From assembly GCF_005116715.1 (NCBI RefSeq), contig NZ_SWCI01000021.1:1-34321 (forward strand): 34,321 nt of DNA. The letters are read 5' to 3'. Under the pieces are notes generated by a model that saw nothing but the letters and a program-made list of their open reading frames with translations, had not been told where the DNA came from and ran no database searches. This DNA comes from Ferrimonas sediminicola (GTDB lineage: Bacteria > Pseudomonadota > Gammaproteobacteria > Enterobacterales > Shewanellaceae). The position numbers and the translations under genes were made by a program. Shown in pieces: positions 8,710 through 17,456 of this stretch (position 1 is the first letter of the stretch; each line of letters starts with the position of its first letter).

Positions 8710-9632
8710 CTACGTTCTTCCTGTACGGTAACTCTAAACTTAGAAAACGTTATCTAATCAAATAATAAACCGACCACAGTAAAACCGACCGGATCGAAAA
8801 AGGAATACAGCTCAAACTTTGATGGCGCCGACGCGGGAGACAATCAGGATTTTTTTCGACCGCAAAGAGGACATGGCGTCGACACCGCGCTATGCTAACC
8901 AACCGCCGCCTGCGCCTCTTCAGGGCCAGCATAACATGCTGAGATATCACTAAGTCTGCACTCAACCTACGGGTAAGCAATCGCTAGCCCACTTCTTTTC
9001 GCAAAAGCAGCAATCATTTCTTAAGTACACTTTATCCGGAACTAGTTCTACAGGGTCCGGTGCCAACATTAGTAGACAACCACACTAGAATTCAACCTCA
9101 TTTTATCCAAAGCCTTAAGATGTCAAAAGTCAAGTCCACCACGTAGACATAGTCCCGAACACCACTGCCATCTATGGTGTCGTAGTCATCATTAGCCCCA
9201 GACAACCTAACATGCTCACCCAACAACCTTGTTAATTACAGGCACTAAGTTTCGCAACACCATCAAATAAAGGTCTCCCCTATAGGGGCTAGCGTGAAAT
9301 CAGCCACTCCTCATTAACCACCCACCCCTTAATATCAACAGGCGCGACTGCCGCAAACAAACTTGTTTTAATATTTCAAGTTCCTAACTTTAAGCATAGG
9401 AACTGACTCCACAAGTACAATCCACAAAACTGCCCTACACCAACCAGGATACAAATAAGAATCCATTCAACATCTTTAATCAAACCACAGAACGGTGTGC
9501 AACAAATATTCTTTCCTCACTCTCACCCGATTAAATAATTCACGACAACACCCTCAATCCGGTTAACAAAAAAGAACAACCGACAATACAAAAAAGATTC
9601 AATCACCTTTCATCCGTTAGTCTTTCAAACAT
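8710..9632. other. Gene-free gap inside the polysaccharide locus
   Basis: A 923-bp stretch between the polymerase-like gene and ugd. About 8800-8950 is GC-rich and 8990-9630 is AT-rich, so the boundary of the foreign-looking segment falls here. Frames on both strands are repeatedly interrupted, and I could not read a recognisable protein remnant. A 76-residue minus frame near 8750-8980 lacks a good RBS and looks like chance. The region may hold a ugd promoter and the decayed remains of a lost gene. Confidence 0.5.
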
Positions 9633-10649
9633 TTAACTGATTGTACTTTGCAGCATATTTCTTGAGGAGGAGAACAATAAAACAGGCGCAGCCAACAATA
9701 AGAAACTCAACACCCGAAAGGCAACCCTGTTTGATGACCGCTTCAAAGAGGATATAGTATTGAACAAAATAGGTATGGAGACCACAATATAAAACATGCC
9801 AATACGTTCAACCGTAGCGCTACTTAAGAACAAGGATAAGCAACCAACAGTAATAACACCATAAAGCATTACATCAGATGAAACTGCAGAACGAAGCACA
9901 TTACCCTTCAAAAAAACGGCCCCAATTAAAATGAACGCAAAAAGAAAGAGCATATACACCTTACTTAGATCCATCCCTGTACTTACATTTGACTTTCCTA
10001 ATGCCGAACTACCTAACAGGAAGATAACAAAGCACCCTAGAGCAAACGCCATAGATATCGTTATAGTTCTGAATCCAGGACTAATTGTCTTCAGTCGCCT
10101 TGAAAATAGTATTGGGGCCAAAATAGCAACGGCATTATGCATAAATGCCGCACACAGAAACACTCCTCCCCCTATCAAAATGGAGCTCTCAACAAACCCT
10201 AGCGCAAAAATAAACACAGATGTCGCAAGTAATTGACGCAGTATATTCTGCAAGCCCATTATTACAGGAAAGCACACCAAAAACGTCGAGTAAGATGAAA
10301 TTAATGACTCGCGATTTAAAGATATTCGCTTAAAGCCTACATAAGAAACTACCAACCAGACAAGATCCCAAGAAAGCAATGCTAGCTCTGGGCTTTCGAA
10401 CAACTCATAGAACTTTGTATTTAGCCACCAAAAAACGATTTCTTTCTTATAGTACAGCAAATCAAAATCGACCCCCCTCATTGATTCAACATAAACCTCT
10501 ATGTCAATATCAAACCCTGAGAGTCTAGCGACAACCAGAAAGAAAACATAAAAAGCCAATAACGTAAAAAAAACCAAGCGGCTGGGCAATATACAATTTA
10601 TCAATGCCAGAACAAAACAACAAACATAAACAATTAACTCGATGGTCAT
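9633..10649 (-). CDS. EpsG/Wzy-like polysaccharide polymerase, membrane protein
   Basis: A 338-residue, very hydrophobic protein with about ten membrane segments. Features match the EpsG/Wzy polymerase type: an N-terminal acidic loop (SGFDIDIEVYVESM), a LQNILRQLLATSVFIFALG segment with the arginine-glutamine pair before a helix, and CAAFMHNAVAIL in the place of the usual F-H-S-A helix. It would join lipid-linked repeat units in the inner membrane during Wzx/Wzy-dependent synthesis. It is AT-rich, follows the dehydratase gene by 114 nt and is the last gene before the gap. Wzy proteins are poorly conserved, so the call rests on topology and short motifs. Confidence 0.7.
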   Translation of the reverse strand: MTIELIVYVCCFVLALINCILPSRLVFFTLLAFYVFFLVVARLSGFDIDIEVYVESMRGVDFDLLYYKKEIVFWWLNTKFYELFESPELALLSWDLVWLVVSYVGFKRISLNRESLISSYSTFLVCFPVIMGLQNILRQLLATSVFIFALGFVESSILIGGGVFLCAAFMHNAVAILAPILFSRRLKTISPGFRTITISMAFALGCFVIFLLGSSALGKSNVSTGMDLSKVYMLFLFAFILIGAVFLKGNVLRSAVSSDVMLYGVITVGCLSLFLSSATVERIGMFYIVVSIPILFNTISSLKRSSNRVAFRVLSFLLLAAPVLLFSSSRNMLQSTIS

Positions 10650-10763
10650 CTATATCATTGAACTCCCAACCCGCTTAGAAAAGCATGACCCACGGTACCA
10701 TAAGCAACAGTTCAACCAAAACAAAAAACTAAAATCTATATGTTTCTCACGCACAGGGCACTT

Positions 10764-12686
10764 TTAAGCAATAACATCTTCGCAAGAGTTAGACTGCTTC
10801 CAAAGCAAGTCTCCCAATCCATCTTTAGAGTTAAAGTCGGTCGGCGCAGAAACTAGCAACTCAATGATCTCTTCGTACTCAAAGTTTTTACACGAACAAT
10901 CCAGCTTTTCCAAGATCTTTTCATAATTTTCTTTAGATATAAACCTTTCGTTTGCGGTTAATATTCTCTTATGGAAAGTGGAATTTACATTTTCATCACC
11001 AATCAATAGTTCTTCGTAAAGTTTCTCTCCAGGTCTAAGCCCTGTAACTTCAATCTCAACATCACCTCTTGGGTTATCCTCATCCTTAACTTCAAGCCCA
11101 GAAAGCTTTATCATCTTTCTAGCCAAATCTATTATTTTAACCGGACTACCCATATCCAAAACAAACACATCACCTCCTTTACCCATGGCGCCGGCTTGTA
11201 TAACCAACTGGGCCGCTTCTGGTATTGTCATGAAATAACGTGTTATTTCCTTGTCTGTTACGGTAACTGGCCCCCCCATCTTTATTTGCTTTTTAAAAAG
11301 TGGAATAACCGAACCTGAGGAACCAAGCACATTCCCAAACCTGACCATTGAAAATTTAATATCGCCCTTATCAACTTCATCAGCAAGAGCTTGTAAGCCA
11401 AGCTCAGCCATTCTCTTTGTGGCCCCCATCACATTAGTTGGCCTAACAGCCTTATCTGTCGATATCAACACAAAAGTCTCAACGGATGAATTTATAGCAG
11501 CCCTAGCACAAAAGTATGTTCCAAAAACATTATTTCTTACTCCTTCGACAACGTTATACTCAACAAGTGGCACATGTTTATAAGCAGCCGCATGGTAAAC
11601 TGTTTGGACTCCAAAAGTGTCCATTATTCGATGAAGACGCTTCTCCTTTTGAACGGAGCCAATTAACGGCAACACATCAACATTGAGCTTTTTCTCATTA
11701 ACATAAGCCGAAATCTCTCTATCTATCTTATATAATGCAAACTCTGAAACATCAAACAAAATTATTTTTCTTGGTGCCTGCTGAACAATTTGCCTACAAA
11801 GCTCAGAACCAATCGAGCCACCTGCGCCAGTCACCAACACTACCTTTCCTTGAATATTTGCTTTCATCAATGACTCTTGAGGCTCAACTGCGTCTCTTCC
11901 CAGAAGGTCTTCAATTGACACCTCTTTAAGATCATCAATTTTCTTCTCGCCCTCCAATATCTCTTTTATACTAGGTACAGTTAAGACTTCTACTGGCAGA
12001 GGCTCTAAAGCTTCCAAAATTATTTTTCTTTCAGAACGGGATAAACTCGGAACTGCAAGCAAAACTTTAGACACTGAATGTTTTGCTACTAACCTGTCGA
12101 TACACTTAGTTGAGAAAACCCTAACTCCTAGTATCACTGTATTAAATATGGTAGTGTCTTTATCTACAAAACCTACACACCTAAGCTTAGCTGATTGCTT
12201 TAACGATAATGCTAATTGACGCCCGGCAGAGCCCGCCCCATAAATCAAAACATTGTCTGTTCTATTTTGAAGTAAATATATAGCCAACATTCTTACTAAA
12301 AGTCTAGTACTTACTAACAATATCAATAAGAATGAAAAATATACAAAGACAACATTTGAACTTACTTGAGCTCCATGGAAAGAGATTATACAGAGTGTGG
12401 CGAAGGACGATATCAAAACATTTAGAGCTATAACCCCTAATGCTTGAAATGTAAGAAACCTAACTACAGTTTTATATAACCCTGTTAAAAAGCAAGACAC
12501 CACAGTGACAAGTGTGACTATCGCTAAAGCGAATATGTTAATATTCGACAAAACCTGCAGTTGAAATTCATTTAGCACCAAAACTGACATTGTAAATGAA
12601 ACGATTATCGATATAATATCGATAATTACACTTATCATTTTTTTAGTGGTTCTTGACAAATTCCAAATGTCACTAAAGATTCTCAT
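10764..12686 (-). CDS. WbpM/PglF/FlaA1-type UDP-HexNAc 4,6-dehydratase
   Basis: A 640-residue inner-membrane enzyme. Four membrane helices fill about residues 15-135. A first Rossmann-like region (VLIYGAGSAGRQLALSLKQS) and a catalytic extended SDR domain with TGAGGSIGSELCRQ follow. The active-site segment reads STDKAVRPTNVMGATKR: methionine replaces the usual SDR tyrosine, as in WbpM-type enzymes. It would convert UDP-GlcNAc (or a similar sugar) into a UDP-4-keto-6-deoxy sugar, the substrate of the DegT aminotransferase 64 nt upstream. The length is normal for the long family. It lies in the AT-rich part of the locus. Confidence 0.92.
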   Translation of the reverse strand: MRIFSDIWNLSRTTKKMISVIIDIISIIVSFTMSVLVLNEFQLQVLSNINIFALAIVTLVTVVSCFLTGLYKTVVRFLTFQALGVIALNVLISSFATLCIISFHGAQVSSNVVFVYFSFLLILLVSTRLLVRMLAIYLLQNRTDNVLIYGAGSAGRQLALSLKQSAKLRCVGFVDKDTTIFNTVILGVRVFSTKCIDRLVAKHSVSKVLLAVPSLSRSERKIILEALEPLPVEVLTVPSIKEILEGEKKIDDLKEVSIEDLLGRDAVEPQESLMKANIQGKVVLVTGAGGSIGSELCRQIVQQAPRKIILFDVSEFALYKIDREISAYVNEKKLNVDVLPLIGSVQKEKRLHRIMDTFGVQTVYHAAAYKHVPLVEYNVVEGVRNNVFGTYFCARAAINSSVETFVLISTDKAVRPTNVMGATKRMAELGLQALADEVDKGDIKFSMVRFGNVLGSSGSVIPLFKKQIKMGGPVTVTDKEITRYFMTIPEAAQLVIQAGAMGKGGDVFVLDMGSPVKIIDLARKMIKLSGLEVKDEDNPRGDVEIEVTGLRPGEKLYEELLIGDENVNSTFHKRILTANERFISKENYEKILEKLDCSCKNFEYEEIIELLVSAPTDFNSKDGLGDLLWKQSNSCEDVIA

Positions 12687-12750
12687 AGATGTAGCCTAAG
12701 TAAGACAAGCCAACAATTTAGTATGGCTAACAAGTTGACGGTATATAAGT

Positions 12751-13926
12751 TTATAATTGTGACTTGGTCAAAACACCCCTAATTACGGACATAGCACGGC
12801 TAACCTCTTCATTTCGTAAAGTCGGGTGAACAAGAAACATCAGACTTACTTCTCCTAACTGTTTTGCATTACGCAATCTTTTCCTAGGCCGAAAACCAGT
12901 GCCATCAAAAGACTTTTCTAAATAAACTTCAGAACAACTCCCATGATAGCAAGGAACACCTTGTTTCGAAATTTCAGAAATAATCCTATCTCTTGTCCAA
13001 TTAGGTTTTAGATGTTCAGGTTCAACAAACATATAATGCTTGTAATAAGCATGGGACATGTATTCTGGCACTTTCTGTAATCTAACGTTTTTTATACCCT
13101 TAACGGCGTCATTCAATGAATTCGCTATACTTGCTCTTCTTTCTGACCAGCTGTTCATTCTACGCAATTGAATTCTGCCTATAACTGCCTGAATCTCTGT
13201 CATTCTCCAATTGGTTCCAAAGCTATTGTGAAGCCACCTAAACCCAGTTGAATGCTCTGTGTTATACACCAAGTCATAGTCTTTCCCATGATCCTTATAA
13301 GACCACATCCGCTTCCATAATAACATATCATTTGTAGTGACCATCCCTCCTTCACCACCTGTTGTCATGATCTTATCTTGACAAAACGACCAGGCTCCAA
13401 TATGCCCTATACTGCCAACACTTCTTCCCTTGTACTTCGCACCATGAGCCTGAGCACAATCTTCAATGACGAATAATCCGTTTTCTTCAGCAAGAGTCAT
13501 GATATCATCCATTTCGGCAGGCATTCCTCCGAGATGAACTACAACAATAGCCTTTGTATTAGGTGTCATCACTCTAGATATTGTATCTGCATCAATGTTT
13601 TGAGAGTTTAAGTCAACATCAGCAAATATGGGTCGTGCTCCTGAGTTTACAATTGAGGATGCTGTTGCTAAAAATGTTCTTGATGTTGTTATCACATCAT
13701 CACCCTGCCCAATACCTAAGGCCTTTAACGCAATGTCTAGGGCCAAAGTTCCATTTGCTAACGCAACAGCATACTTAGTATCAGCCCACTCAGAAAACTC
13801 CTTTTCAAATTTTCTACATTCTGTTCCTGTCCAATAGTTAACCTTATTAGAAAGTAAAACTCTACTTATAGCATCCGACTCTTCTTTGGAATAGTCTGGC
13901 CATGGTGAAAATGGTGTATTAAGCAT
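12751..13926 (-). CDS. DegT/DnrJ/EryC1-family sugar aminotransferase
   Basis: A 391-residue PLP enzyme that transfers an amino group to a nucleotide-linked keto-sugar. Family features include ALANGTLALDIALKALG near residues 55-70, VIEDCAQAHGAKYKGR (PLP-contacting Asp) and the lysine-bearing GAWSFCQDKIMTTGGEGG (Schiff-base Lys within it). Its start overlaps the phosphoglycosyl transferase stop by 8 nt, and the dehydratase follows by 64 nt. Together they suggest a UDP-4-amino-4,6-dideoxy-HexNAc pathway like PglF/PglE. The PglD-type acetyltransferase needed for diacetyl-bacillosamine is not in the window. Confidence 0.92.
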   Translation of the reverse strand: MLNTPFSPWPDYSKEESDAISRVLLSNKVNYWTGTECRKFEKEFSEWADTKYAVALANGTLALDIALKALGIGQGDDVITTSRTFLATASSIVNSGARPIFADVDLNSQNIDADTISRVMTPNTKAIVVVHLGGMPAEMDDIMTLAEENGLFVIEDCAQAHGAKYKGRSVGSIGHIGAWSFCQDKIMTTGGEGGMVTTNDMLLWKRMWSYKDHGKDYDLVYNTEHSTGFRWLHNSFGTNWRMTEIQAVIGRIQLRRMNSWSERRASIANSLNDAVKGIKNVRLQKVPEYMSHAYYKHYMFVEPEHLKPNWTRDRIISEISKQGVPCYHGSCSEVYLEKSFDGTGFRPRKRLRNAKQLGEVSLMFLVHPTLRNEEVSRAMSVIRGVLTKSQL

Positions 13927-14596
13927 ATTTTTTCATCTCCAACAAACACTCTCTTGGAGTTTTAAATGGTTTCAATTTTTTACCAAGAAACGACTTCCCA
14001 ATAGCTGTTTGGAAAATCAAATCTAAGTCAGTCACAATAGATGCCTTGCTCATATAGGTTTTATTAAGTGCAACTTTTAAAGGGAATATCACCTCATCAT
14101 TAAATTTTTCTTTGTTGCTTGATTTTTCGAGTATTTCTTCCTCGTACTTAAATAAAAGAGTTGCATATCCTGTTATGCCAGGCCTGTAATCCAATATTTC
14201 TTTATCCTCACCATTTAACTTGTCCGCGTAGCCAGGAACATCAGGTCTTGGACCAACTAAGCTCATGTCACCTCTTAACACATTAAACAGCTGTGGAAGT
14301 TCATCAAGCTTTAATTTCCTAAACAAGGAACCAACCGGAGTTATTCGACTATCATTAGAACTGGTAATAGTAGATTTAACATCTTTCGAAACATACATAG
14401 TTCTAATCTTAAAAACTGAGAATGGCTTAGCGTTTCTCCCAATTCTCTTCTGAGTAAAAACACCAAACTTCCTTGTGTCTAATGTAGAAATTACAATACA
14501 TAGCAAAATTAGCCAAGAAAAAACCAACAAGCCAATTGAGGACGCCATTATGTCAATTGTTCTTTTGAGAAAAAGATAGCGAGCTTTTTTATTCAC
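13919..14596 (-). CDS. Initiating phosphoglycosyl transferase (bacterial sugar transferase, PglC-like)
   Basis: A 225-residue short-form monotopic phosphoglycosyl transferase that moves a sugar-1-phosphate from a UDP-sugar to undecaprenyl phosphate. It has an N-terminal basic plus hydrophobic re-entrant segment (KRTIDIMASSIGLLVFSW), then FTQKRIGRNAKPFSVFKIRT and the catalytic KLDELPQLFNVLRGDMSLVG with the DE pair, PRP, and YRPGITGYA. The size is that of the PglC minimal form. It overlaps GT2 upstream by 4 nt and the aminotransferase downstream by 8 nt. It probably starts the repeat unit with the amino-dideoxy sugar made by its neighbours. Confidence 0.93.
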   Translation of the reverse strand: MNKKARYLFLKRTIDIMASSIGLLVFSWLILLCIVISTLDTRKFGVFTQKRIGRNAKPFSVFKIRTMYVSKDVKSTITSSNDSRITPVGSLFRKLKLDELPQLFNVLRGDMSLVGPRPDVPGYADKLNGEDKEILDYRPGITGYATLLFKYEEEILEKSSNKEKFNDEVIFPLKVALNKTYMSKASIVTDLDLIFQTAIGKSFLGKKLKPFKTPRECLLEMKKYA

Positions 14597-15438
14597 TTTG
14601 ATATTTCACCCTTTTCCCTAAGAAAAACCTCATAGAAGCGCATTCTTAGCCTATTTGTCAAAACCACCTGAACAATAAACCTTACAACTACAGAGACTGT
14701 AAAAACACCAAAATTACTAAGTCCCGCACTAAGCATCAGCTTTTGTATTTTGAGCTCACTAACAAAGTACTTCCAACCACCCCGGCGTTCAAATACATTT
14801 TCGTCTGTCCGGAAATAAACAAGAGGTTTAGGTGTGTTGTGAAACTTAAAACCTTTGGCAGCCATTCTAATCCATAAGTAGTAATCCTCATTATTATACC
14901 AATGGACATAACCACCAACTGAATTCACATCATGCAGCCGAAACATCACTGACGGCTGATTGATTGGGCACTTCCATTTTATTAAACGCTTTAAATCGGC
15001 ATCATTCTCTGGAAGAGATTTTATTGAAACTATATTATCTATTGAATTTTTAAACTCCGCCAAATTACTACTTACAACTGAGACTTTTGGATCTTTAAAA
15101 AAGATTGCTCTTTGAGTTTCAATACGTTCAGGATGGCAAATGTCGTCTGAATCACAAATTGCCACGAGTTCAAAAGAGCACTCAGCCAAACCACGCTCTC
15201 TCGCCTTACCATGACCAGAGTTATTTTCAATTAGTATATGTTTAAAATTATTAAATCTTTCCGAATAACTAGCTACCACTTCTGAAAGTTCATCTTTGAC
15301 AGGTCCATCTCTCACAAGAATAACTTCTTCTGGCTGTTGAGTCTGATTGACCAAACTTTCCAGGGCCAAATTCAGATTTTCGGGTTTTTCTCCATTGTAG
15401 TAACACATAAGTGCACTAACTGAGTTCTTCATGCTCAC
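14593..15438 (-). CDS. Family 2 glycosyltransferase
   Basis: A 281-residue GT-A fold enzyme. The N-terminus has SALMCYYNGEKPENLNLALE and LVNQTQQPEEVILVRDGP. The nucleotide-sugar/metal motif is CDSDD at about residue 100, and a likely catalytic acidic segment is YNNEDYYLWIRMAAKG. It starts 1 nt after the CDP-alcohol transferase stop and overlaps the next gene by 4 nt. It is the only recognisable glycosyltransferase in the locus, so it probably adds the second sugar of a very short repeat unit. Donor and acceptor cannot be told from sequence. Confidence 0.9.
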   Translation of the reverse strand: MSMKNSVSALMCYYNGEKPENLNLALESLVNQTQQPEEVILVRDGPVKDELSEVVASYSERFNNFKHILIENNSGHGKARERGLAECSFELVAICDSDDICHPERIETQRAIFFKDPKVSVVSSNLAEFKNSIDNIVSIKSLPENDADLKRLIKWKCPINQPSVMFRLHDVNSVGGYVHWYNNEDYYLWIRMAAKGFKFHNTPKPLVYFRTDENVFERRGGWKYFVSELKIQKLMLSAGLSNFGVFTVSVVVRFIVQVVLTNRLRMRFYEVFLREKGEISK

Positions 15439-15439
15439 A

Positions 15440-16141
15440 TCAGCGCCCTTTCATTTGACTAACAAATATTGTAATCATCGTAACAACCAGTAACCCGAAG
15501 TTATATAAGCCGTACAAGCTATAGACAGAATATAATAATTTGGGATTGCTAGCGATCAAAAACAAAAACATGAAAACGCCATAATCAGCAGGCAAAAGGA
15601 TTAACGTCGCAAGCTTTCCTCTAGATGAGTTTCTTATTTCCTTAGCGATATCAACATTTAGAACCTTTTGGCGTAAAGTGCCCACTATATATAATCCAAC
15701 CTGAGATATTAGGCAAAGAAATAACACCGGTGAAACAGAGGGGAACTCAATAGTATTGACAACAACCAATATTAAATAGACGTTTACAATTATAATCCTT
15801 AGCCCATCTAAACTATGATCAAGCCACTCCCCCAACTTCGTACCTTTTCCCGTTAAACGGGAAACCTGTCCATCAGTAGAATCAAGCGCGTAGTTTATAA
15901 ACAGGACAAAGAATAACAATAAGCAATCTAGCTTATTTTCAGGCATATAGAATGCCACAAGACCAATCAGGAGAAATAGAAATGCAGAAAGGCTAATAAG
16001 ATTTGGACTTACTTTATACAACCTTTGCGTAAAAAACCAAGCAACCGGTCTATTAATATATTTTGTATAAGGAAGGCCGTTTCCTTTAGTGACGATTTTT
16101 TGATAACTCTCACCACCAAAACTTAAGTCAAACGTATTCAT
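15440..16141 (-). CDS. CDP-alcohol phosphatidyltransferase-family membrane enzyme
   Basis: A 233-residue integral membrane protein with about six helices. The family signature D-x2-DG-x2-AR-x8-G-x3-D-x3-D is read as DSTDGQVSR, LTGKGTKLG, EWLDHSLD, with Ser replacing Ala before Arg and all metal/CDP-binding aspartates kept. These enzymes transfer a phospho-alcohol from CDP onto another alcohol or the reverse. The gene lies 5 nt after a TagD-like cytidylyltransferase and 1 nt before a GT2, so the substrate is probably a CDP-polyol made next door and used for the surface polymer rather than for phospholipid. The product remains an inference. Confidence 0.85.
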   Translation of the reverse strand: MNTFDLSFGGESYQKIVTKGNGLPYTKYINRPVAWFFTQRLYKVSPNLISLSAFLFLLIGLVAFYMPENKLDCLLLFFVLFINYALDSTDGQVSRLTGKGTKLGEWLDHSLDGLRIIIVNVYLILVVVNTIEFPSVSPVLFLCLISQVGLYIVGTLRQKVLNVDIAKEIRNSSRGKLATLILLPADYGVFMFLFLIASNPKLLYSVYSLYGLYNFGLLVVTMITIFVSQMKGR

Positions 16142-16146
16142 AATGG

Positions 16147-16563
16147 TTATTTCATCTTTTCTAGTGTTGCAGCCAACTTGGTGCTACTTGTGTGAGCAGT
16201 ATAAGGGAAGTAAACAATAGAAACCCCAACTTCAGAAAATTGTTTTTCCAATTTATTCCAAGACTCTGATCCCTTCCAGTCATCGCCCACAAACATCTTG
16301 TTGAATGCAATCTCTTCCCATGCTTGAAATTTGTTCATATGATCCTGAACAACAACCTTATCCACATATTTTATAGCTTCAACAATTGCAATTCTTTCTT
16401 CAAGAGGTATCACTGGGGTTTTATTTTTTCTTCTTTGAACTAACTCATCTGTAGTAACCCCAACAACTAAGTAGTCACAGTTTTCCTTTGCTCGCTTCAG
16501 AATATTCAAGTGCCCAATATGAAATAAATCGTAAACACCTGTAGTATAGCCAACGACCATCAC
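16147..16563 (-). CDS. TagD-like cytidylyltransferase (glycerol-3-phosphate type)
   Basis: A 138-residue member of the nucleotidyltransferase superfamily. It carries the HxGH signature in TTGVYDLFHIGHLNILKRA and the TagD-like FVGDDWKG. YTAHTSSTKL stands where TagD has its RTEGISTT signature; the SST part fits, while the Arg-Thr-Glu is altered. It should join CTP and a phosphorylated alcohol (glycerol-3-phosphate is the best-known substrate) to give a CDP-alcohol. Two adjacent ATGs (16563, 16560) follow AGGGGAAGG; either may be used. It is 11 nt after the deacetylase-like gene and 5 nt before the CDP-alcohol transferase, forming an evident two-step module. The altered signature leaves open another alcohol or amino-alcohol. 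Confidence 0.87.
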   Translation of the reverse strand: MMVVGYTTGVYDLFHIGHLNILKRAKENCDYLVVGVTTDELVQRRKNKTPVIPLEERIAIVEAIKYVDKVVVQDHMNKFQAWEEIAFNKMFVGDDWKGSESWNKLEKQFSEVGVSIVYFPYTAHTSSTKLAATLEKMK

Positions 16564-16574
16564 CTTCCCCTTTT

Positions 16575-17411
16575 TTAAAATCTTTTACTCAACGTGAACA
16601 TTTTATTCATTAACAATGAAAATACAGGAACGCGCCTCAATTTTGTAGCTACAATCCTGGCCGTGAAAAACAGTTTCTTTTTAAAAAACAAATCTAAATA
16701 TTTATTAGACAGCCTATGGGTATGCACACTTATAATAGTTAACTCACTACTGTTTAATATATCTAAAAGCTCTTCCTTTCCAATAACCTTATCACCAAGG
16801 ACACCTTTTTTATCATTATCCCTAACATTCCCAATAAGTTTCAATTGATATCCCGCATCAGAAATATATGAATTATTTTCATACTTAGTCACTTTGATAT
16901 CATTTACAATATCAAATAGATGAGAAAAACGAGACCTTATTGAAGAGTCTTTAAAAAAGTCTTTATTTGAGTTCCAACCATCTCTTTTCTTCAATGGGTT
17001 CCCATGAGGACATATTGTGCTAACCTTGATACCTTCTCTTTCAAAACGCTTAAGGTCATTAGCAAACGCTTTCTCAGCTTCATCATAGTTACCATCATAA
17101 ATGTCTAATACATCATAATGATATCCAATTTCGTGACCTAAAGACTGAATATATCTAAGTGTGTCAGCATCATCTTTTGAATCTAGAAAGAAGCTATGTA
17201 CATAGTATGTAGACCTTATGCCTAAATCACTCTCTATTTCAGCCGTTTTCTTAGCCAAATCAATATTAGCTTCAACATCATGCTTAATAACAATTTTTGG
17301 ACTTAAGGAATTATCTATTAGTAGCTCATCGGCTCTTGAAAATGATGCTCGATCATTTTGATGGGAGATAACCTCCTCACAAAACTCTTTCCATTGTCTG
17401 AATGTAAACAT
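16575..17411 (-). CDS. NodB-like polysaccharide deacetylase-family protein
   Basis: A 278-residue protein with the pattern of the divergent carbohydrate-esterase-4-like proteins in surface-polysaccharide clusters. KHDVEANIDLA (metal Asp, about residue 40) is followed by GHEIGYHYDVLD with the two-histidine metal motif, ICPHGNPLKKRDGW and a late SVHTHRLS. No signal peptide is seen, so it probably acts in the cytoplasm on a nucleotide- or lipid-linked intermediate. It lies 45 nt after the flippase and 11 nt before the cytidylyltransferase. Whether it removes an acetyl group or does another hydrolysis is unknown. Confidence 0.72.
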   Translation of the reverse strand: MFTFRQWKEFCEEVISHQNDRASFSRADELLIDNSLSPKIVIKHDVEANIDLAKKTAEIESDLGIRSTYYVHSFFLDSKDDADTLRYIQSLGHEIGYHYDVLDIYDGNYDEAEKAFANDLKRFEREGIKVSTICPHGNPLKKRDGWNSNKDFFKDSSIRSRFSHLFDIVNDIKVTKYENNSYISDAGYQLKLIGNVRDNDKKGVLGDKVIGKEELLDILNSSELTIISVHTHRLSNKYLDLFFKKKLFFTARIVATKLRRVPVFSLLMNKMFTLSKRF

Positions 17412-17456
17412 ACCTTATATTATTTCCAATTTCCAAGCTAGATCTTAAGCATAATA

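Noticed and set aside
8750-8980. 76-codon minus-strand frame (and a 43-codon plus-strand frame at 8821-8952)
   Set aside because: No good RBS and no recognisable product; it lies in the composition-boundary gap and is probably chance.
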